Source: Atherix ibis
Lineage: Eukaryota > Arthropoda > Insecta > Diptera > Athericidae
DNA length: 64,000 bases
Assembly (NCBI GenBank): GCA_958298945.1
Contig: OY282607.1
Span: 89,411,270 to 89,475,269, forward strand
Direction: 5' to 3'
Position numbers and translations under genes: made by a program. Below, in pieces: positions 58,167-64,000 of the stretch (the stretch's first letter is position 1; every line of letters starts with the position of its first letter). Under the pieces are notes generated by a model. The model was given only the letters and a program-made list of their open reading frames with translations, was not told the DNA's origin and did no database searches.

Positions 58167-58570
58167 TAGATTAGAAACGTCCTTCTAAATCGTTCAGTCA
58201 TCAAGTCTACAGTCCACCAAATAAATGTTGGTGTTCCACAGGGTTCATTTCTATCTCCAATACTTTTTCTAATATTCATAAATGATCCCCTATCTGTTAC
58301 TTCTTATCCTTGAATAACACTTGTACAACTGAAACCGAACAATTCTCCATTCTTGGTATGTGTGTTAGTGACAACTTCCGTTGGAATAACCACAAATTTA
58401 ATATAAACAAAAATACCTCAAACTGTTTAGGTCTCCTTAAGCAATGCAAAAAAATTTTCACTCTATCAGATCTAGCTTCTAAAACGTCATTTACCTTACT
58501 AGATGGCATACAAAATCGAGCGACAAAATTATCCTCTTTTTTGACGTACTTTAAGATTGGTTTTTTTTAA
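58167..58570 (+). mobile_element. LINE reverse transcriptase fragment, right of the mariner insertion
   Basis: Continues the LINE broken at 56869: RNVLLNRSVIKSTVHQINVG then VPQGSFLSPILFLIFINDPL (58170-58300). The catalytic ADD block is deleted, and a second piece reads SILGMCVSDNFRWNNHKF and LGLLKQCKKIFTLSDLASK (58345-58490), ending LLDGIQNRATKL. The order matches Jockey/CR1-group reverse transcriptase and thumb. Two frames are used. Confidence 0.8.
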
Positions 58571-60776
58571 TGATTCAATATAATTTTGAAATACTCTGCC
58601 TCATTCGGTTTTCCCAAATCATTACCATCGGCATCTATTGAGGATTAAGGTGCACCGACATTTCTCGCCTTATTCCTCCTAATAACTTTTATATAAAAAA
58701 ATATTCAAAAAAATCATATACCTTCCAATTTTCAATCAAAAATCATATCAATTTTAAATTCTTAATTTCACTATTAAATATTTATGAAAATCAATTAACA
58801 AATAATAAAATATGTCAACGATTTCTTAAAAATGTCTAAAGTAATAAATTCTCTCTTTCTAAATATGAATTTTCAGAAAATTAGCATAAACTTTCATACA
58901 TTTCTGACTATATGAAAAAATTGTCTATGAACCCGAAATATTCCCATTGGAATTCCTCTGCGTACGAATGCTCGATTGTCGACGCTTTTCACAAACTCCA
59001 TAAACAATTCACTATGAGTGCATATTTAAATTTACATGAACGAAAATGATTTAGCACATTCTGAATAAATAATAATGACCCGACGTGTTTACATTTACCT
59101 TGCTGCTAGGCAAGGTAAATGGTATCGAAATTTTCACAAAAGCAAGGACCCACATACTCGTATACATGCAGTCGTACAATTCATACAGTATAGCAGATGA
59201 AAATACTCAAAGCTTCTTGTGCCCAAATTTAACAAGAACTTGATCTGTTTTAGGAAACAGGCTCCTGTTTGAAGAAATTTTGGATTCCGAAAAGGGTACG
59301 TGCGCTCATATAGAAATTTTACAGGGAAAACTTATGCAAAATTTCTTCTTTTTTTTTTTGGGTATATGATCATAAATACGAATGGCAAAAGCAAAATATA
59401 TGCCGTTACAGACCACCTAGAAAGGGTTAAGTGCATCGTACTGATTATGAAAAGCTTTTCCAGGCAGAATCAACAATTTTCGTTTGCATTACGTTAGTGT
59501 ACATCTGTTTCATAGAAAATTGAGAAAATTTAATTGTAAAACGCTTCTACCAATTCTCCTGTAATAGAAAATTACATTCTCATAACAGATGGAAAAAATT
59601 CACCCTATTCACCCCATCCATTCGATTGAATTTACTACATTTTCCCAACACAGGATATCTTTTCATATTCATCAACATAATGTAATGATAATTCCATTTC
59701 TACGAGTATATGCATAATTATTTATATTATTGCACTTATATAATTTTCTCTAAGTTTAAATAAATAAAAAATAAACTAACCTCATAATAAGGGAGTGTGT
59801 AGAAAAATAAAATCCCTTATTTTACAAAGTGGATAAAGCATCGTACAACTTAAATGAAATTATGATAAAAAATATGAAAATTGAATTGCAAAAAAAAAAC
59901 TTTCGAAAGCTTTTAATGAGTTAGAAATTTTAAAAGAACTAAAAACAAAATTAATAATCATGATTATAGTAAGAGTAAAAAAAAAGGGAATATTTTTATT
60001 ATTTCTGAACCATTTTATTTCTACTCTATTCAACGGGGTTGAATAGTAGAAAGTGTGAGTGAGTACTGGACGATATGTGTAGGAGGAAACGATGGGAAAT
60101 GGTATAGTACCCGAATCATGGTTGGTTGCTTGTGACGATAGTCATACTATCTCACTCCGAAATTAGAATTCATAAACAATCGCATGTATCCTATTCGTAA
60201 CCAACTTCAAGCCATATTCGAAACACCCTCTTCCACCACCATCCAGAATGGCATTCAGAATTGAAAATGATTAAAGCTGAGACAAAATATAATTTGATTT
60301 ATGTTGACTTCAGCTTTTTTACTGTGAGTACTAAAACTTGAAGCGCTAAATTAAATTTCATGCTATGCTCCGGTTTAAGGACACATCATTGCGGCGGGTA
60401 CTGTTCCTTTGTGAATTTTCATTTCACGTAAACGTAACGACTCTGATTTAGCTGGTAAACGACAGAAAGTGCTTTTGTATATCCGCTAATAGATTCTCGT
60501 TTTGAAGCACAAATTATTATATAAATATTTTTGCTATTAAAGTTTACTATTCTTATTAGAAAATTTTATGCAAGAGTATATTTTGTGGGGGATGTATTCG
60601 TATTAATGTAAAGAAAATTGGTACTTTTTCTTCCAATGTTTAATAGGTTTTTTTTAAATATTTTATAATAATATTTTTCATTAACTGTTAGTTTAAGATT
60701 TGGTCAAAATTAAAAGGCTTGGTTGAGCACCAAAATTCAACTCTGTAAGTCTAAATGGGCCTCAATACTCTATTTA
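58571..60776. other. AT-rich spacer between inverted mariner copies
   Basis: No gene or element is recognised. Mostly AT-rich; 60020-60480 is somewhat richer in G and C with no open frame of interest. Confidence 0.45.
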
Positions 60777-62017
60777 CGAGGTCGTTCAATAAGTCCTTAG
60801 AAAAAGATGGAAAAAAACTGGTTTTTAAAAAAAAAATTTTATTTTTCAACATTACCTCCTTTTAGCTCTATAACTTTTCCAAAATTTTTATCCCGTCCAA
60901 AAAATAGGATTTCGAAAGTTCTGCAAAATACTCATCCGTTTGAGCAATGACGTCGTTGGAAGTGAACCGTCCTCCGCCAAGCCATTTCTTCAGATTGGGA
61001 AAAAGAAAATAGTCACTCGGGGCCAAATCTAGTGAATAAGCGGGATGCTGCAACAATTCCATTCTCAATTCCAAAATTTTGGCCATGGAAACAGCGCAGG
61101 TGTGCACACGCGCATTGTCCTGATGCAAGAGGATTTTTTCTTCTACAGATGGGGGCGTTTCTCTTTGATTTCCTTGCTCAACCGCTGCAATAACGACGCG
61201 TAATACGCTCCTGTTATTGTTTTTCCTTTTTCCAAGTAGTCGATAAAAATGATGCCCTGCGAATCCCAAAAGACCGTGGCCATCACCTTGCCGGCCGATG
61301 GCACAGTTTTTGCCTTCTTCGGAGCCCGTTCACCCTTGAAAATCCACTGTGATGACTGTCTCTTCGTTTCTGGAGTGTAGTAGTGTATCCAGGGACAGGA
61401 TTGCGATGAAAAAGTGCCAACATAGCGTCGGAGTCAACTACACGATTGCGCTTATTCTCCTCTGAGAGCAAACGCGGCACCCATCTTGCCGAAATTTTTT
61501 TCACAGACAATTTTTCATGCAAAATTGAAGCGACTGTACCTTGTGATATGCCCGTGGCCTCAACTAATTCGCGCACTTTAATTCGCCGATCGTTCAAAAT
61601 CAGATCGTGGATTTTGTCGATGATTTCAGGAGTAGACACCTCAACTGGGCGTCTTGAACGATGTTCATCTTTTGTGGATGAACGGCCATGTTTAAATTCA
61701 TTCACCCAATTGTAAACCGTCGCAAACACAGATGCAGATGTGCCATGAACTGCATCCAACTCGGCTTTGATTTGTTTCGGGCTTAAGCCTTTCAAATGGA
61801 GATGTTTGATGACAGCCCTAAACTCACTTTTTTCCATTGTTATGCACAAATAAATGTCGTTAACTTTAATCGACGATAGAAATTGACCTACGCTACGGAT
61901 CGAGCTGAAAGCTACGATACAGCTTTTCTGTTAATAATGCTACTTAAAAAAAAAATCTTTACCGACACGACGAGCGCAATTTCTCGGATTTTCTAAGGAT
62001 TTATTCAACGACCCTCG
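60777..62017 (-). mobile_element. Irritans-type mariner, inverted sister copy
   Basis: 1241 bp with TA at both edges (60775-60776 and 62018-62019). Its ends read CGAG-GTCGTTCAATAAGTC (one G missing) and CGAGGGTCGTTGAATAAATC inverted. Same family as 56870-58166, close over most of the length but shorter through small deletions. Flanking sequences outside the TA are unrelated to those of the other copy, so it arose by transposition, not by duplication of the region. Confidence 0.95.
60839..61837 (-). pseudogene. Mariner transposase, inverted copy, first catalytic block deleted
   Basis: Start MEKSEFRAVIKHLHLKGLSP at 61837, clean through the DNA-binding half (KIHDLILNDRRIKVRELVEA, TGISQGTVASILHEKLSVKK, ARWVPRLLSEENKRNRVVDS) to MLALFHRNP. 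A deletion then removes the codons for AEFLRRYVTVDKTW, including the first catalytic aspartate, and shifts the frame. VNGLRRRQK-type out-of-frame sequence follows until the frame returns near ILLHQDNARVHTCAVSMAKI (second D) and YSLDLAPSDYFLFPNLKKWL (third D). The end is GGGRFTSN...SYFLDGIKILEKL, then a small deletion and early stop; the natural stop position is 60839-60841. Not functional. Confidence 0.93.
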
Positions 62018-62296
62018 TATAATAAACAGTTAACTATTTATTATTAGCTTAGATTATTTATATAATAGAATAAGTAATTTTTTATGTCAAGGAGTGCAGA
62101 TAATTTGTTTATCCATATGAAGTTCTACATAGTGTAAGTTCAGACTGGTCAAGAGAGTGTAAAAGTCACACGTGTACTTTTTCCCTACTTTACCTTAATT
62201 ACCATTATTATAATACAAGCCAATTTTAGAGTCTTACAATATACATGATAGAGTTTAGCACACGGCCTCAAAAGGATCCTACTTTCCAGTCCGAAG
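62018..62296. other. Short unassigned spacer
   Basis: No feature is recognised. The last part may be unreadable 5' sequence of the following LINE. Confidence 0.4.
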
Positions 62297-63250
62297 ATCA
62301 TATTTTTCCAACCGATACTTCGAAGTAAATGAATCCAACGAACTCTCTCCGATATAGGCTGGTATTCCTCAGGGAAGTTTATTTAGACCCGTCTTCTATA
62401 AAATTTATACATTTGATATCTCAATCTGTGCCAGCCTAAATCTGTGCCGGCCTTGCATCTAGCAAAAATTTCTAATATTATTCCAAAATTCTCCAAACCC
62501 AAATCCAAGCTCTCCAGAATTGATTATCAGGTAAAAAATAAAAGCCATCTTCTCACGTAACTTTTAAACTCTGCCATGAACCATGTCCTCCTATATACCT
62601 TTATGGCAGGGCCATCGAAGTTCGATATCTGGGACTGCACATAGTAAAACAGTTTACATGGGACCAAAGTACTTTCATACAATACCCTACAGAAACCAAT
62701 ATGGACTTACGGACAGCAAATAACTTTCATACAATGTTCTACTGAAACCAAATGGACTTATGGATAGCAAAGTACTTTCATACAATACCCTTGTGAAACC
62801 AATATGGACTTATGGATAGCAAAGTAATTTTATACAATGTTCTACTGAAACCAATATGGACTTACGGACTAGAAATCTGAGGTCCTACTAAGCCTTCTTA
62901 TGCTCGCCGAATCTAATAGCTACAATAAAAAATACCTCACATAATTGTTGAACGCTCTCTCTTATGTTCGCTATGATTTCAAAGTCCCATTTGTTCGTGA
63001 TCTTACTGTGTCTCGTTATAAAAAGTTCCATTCCCGTGTCCCCAACCATACTAAACCCCTTGTTCAAGACCTTTCTCTACTTTCTTTCCTAAAACACTCA
63101 TCAACGCCGTAAGCATCACTGGCTGCATTATTTACTAAAATACAGCCGAACACGTTTACTGCCCATAACCATTCACGTTAGTTAGTACTATTATTCAAAT
63201 TTGTTCTATGTTATAGTTGTAGATGTCTTGAAAAATTTAAAAAAAAATAT
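62297..63250 (+). mobile_element. Jockey-like LINE, 3' part, degraded
   Basis: The plus strand reads RSYFSNRYFEVNESNELSPI, stop, AGIPQGSLFRPVFYKIYTFD (reverse-transcriptase block before the catalytic box). The ADD box is not readable. Then GRAIEVRYLGLHIVKQFTWD (62620-62665), an LYNTLQKPIWTYG block expanded into a tandem repeat, and YVRYDFKVPFVRDL then SRYKKFHSRVPNHTKPLVQD (62970-63075), the Jockey C-terminus. A stretch of ~9 A residues at 63239-63248 may be the poly-A tail. The 'KPIWTYG' and 'VRYLGLHLDKRLTWK'-type motifs are typical of the Jockey clade. Confidence 0.85.
62668..62875 (+). repeat. Four-copy ~52-bp tandem repeat of a LINE coding block
   Basis: ACTTTCATACAATACCCT, GAAACCAATATGGACTTA and GGATAGCAAAGT recur at 62671, 62723, 62774 and 62826 (spacing 51-52 bp). 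Each unit encodes a version of LYNTLLKPIWTYG, a motif present once in a normal Jockey protein. Confidence 0.92.
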
Positions 63251-63440
63251 GTAGATGTAACGTTAGAATCTTCGTGAGCTACCAAAATAACTGTGTCATC
63301 GTTATATGTGACTTTCAGGACATTATTGCTAGTAGAAATTTTAGTAGTATTCATTTTGTATAGGATGGGACTAAGAAGATTACCTTGAGGAACACCAGTT
63401 TTGATGGGAGAAATGTTGGGATACTTACAATTTTTATTTA
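63251..63440 (-). mobile_element. LINE reverse transcriptase fragment on the minus strand
   Basis: The minus strand from ~63425 reads YPNISPIKTGVPQGNLLSPI then LYKMNTTKIS and VTYNDDTVILVAHEDSNVTS. This is the GVPQGS...YxDD catalytic region of a Jockey-like reverse transcriptase (ADD reads NDD, so the two core aspartates remain). It abuts the poly-A-like end of the plus-strand LINE tail, so the two fragments face each other. Confidence 0.85.
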
Positions 63441-64000
63441 TCTAAAAATAGTTTTGCAAAAGATAGGATTTAATTATAATATGATAAATAGAAATAAGGA
63501 TACTGTTGAGTTTTTAGAGTAGTACAGGTTATTATAACCTATCAAAAACTTACAGAATATTCCATTCACTCAAGAGTTGATGACATTTAATTAAGAGCGC
63601 TATGGCATTGTTGTATGGTGAAAAGATTAGTATGGAAATTACACTTTTGGTTAAGACTAATATTAAAGGATTATCAAATCGATTAAGCATGTGTTAGGAG
63701 TAGTTATTAAAAAATAGTAGACTAATGGTCTGTTAGAGGAAGTTACGTGGTCGTGTGACAGGGGGAGTTGTCATGGTGTAGCATTTTACTGTATGCAATA
63801 TCATCCGACGCAAACAATCCTTCTTTCCGAGCCTTTCAAAAACTCACTCATCAGTTGCAAATTTCTGTAAGCCTAACTTATGGATTCACGAAACCCAAAA
63901 ACAAAATTTGATGGTACATCGTTATTCCAAATTTTGCAGGGTCGCTCAGTTACTGGACGACCGTGAAACTCGTACTGCACATCTTGGAGGGAAAGTTTGC
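63441..64000. other. Unassigned end of window
   Basis: No feature is recognised. The last 40 bases share a 29-bp block with 55651-55679 (see there). Confidence 0.4.

Noticed and set aside
56870..62017. Composite transposon formed by two inverted mariners
   Set aside because: Each copy has its own TA duplication and unrelated flanks, and the spacer shows no cargo gene.
1..64000. tRNA, rRNA or other structured RNA genes
   Set aside because: I scanned by eye for tRNA-like B boxes (GGTTCRANNC) and rRNA words and found no convincing cloverleaf; a covariance search would be needed to be certain.

Overview
This 64-kb window looks like gene-poor, transposon-rich nuclear DNA of an insect, most likely a dipteran. 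The reasons are the strong AT bias with long poly-A and poly-T runs, the absence of operons, RNA genes or intact host open reading frames, and a mix of mobile elements typical of insects. I see at least eleven mariner (DD34D) copies from about six lineages, seven fragments of a second transposase family of likely DD41D (rosa/VISITOR-like) type, and LINE remnants of I-like, RTE-like, R1-like and Jockey-like type. The species cannot be named from the sequence alone, and I found no host gene I could support.

Layout. 1-3.1 kb is unassigned. 3.1-6.2 kb is a nested pair: an I-like LINE (3222-5688) sits inside an RTE-like LINE, with a 13-bp target-site duplication on both sides. 7.0-8.7 kb carries two mariners (an irritans-like remnant and a mauritiana-type copy). 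10.8-11.7 kb is a mariner with long inverted repeats. 14.9-16.6 kb is a ~160-bp satellite array ending in two palindromes, and 18.8-19.3 kb is a ~130-bp tandem repeat. 21.6-22.2 and 24.7-25.3 kb are two copies of an unidentified ~560-bp repeat. 25.3-26.5 kb holds a further mariner. 30.7-38.3 kb is a dense cluster: DD41D fragments, three mariners, a foldback insertion and a nested ~400-bp inverted-repeat element. 42.4-43.2 kb is a TTC/ATC low-complexity tract. 45.2-48.2 kb has a minus-strand R1-like LINE, a DD41D fragment and a mauritiana-type mariner. 52.3-53.9 kb has another mauritiana-type copy plus a DD41D fragment. 56.7-58.6 kb is a LINE split by an almost intact mariner, whose diverged inverted sister lies at 60.8-62.0 kb. 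62.3-63.4 kb holds Jockey-like LINE pieces on opposite strands.

No element is clearly autonomous. The two best preserved transposases (32696-33745 minus and 57052-58101 plus) each encode 349 residues broken by one nonsense codon and keep all three catalytic aspartates. Everything else is frameshifted, deleted or rearranged.

The main structural theme is the repeated appearance of short inverted duplications inside elements: a 111-bp one in a DD41D copy, a 23-bp one in a mellifera-type mariner, an 18-bp one in an irritans-type 5' leader, and inverted satellite ends. Together with several short direct duplications they suggest template switching or foldback repair as a common way these relics decay here. 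This is inference from sequence alone.
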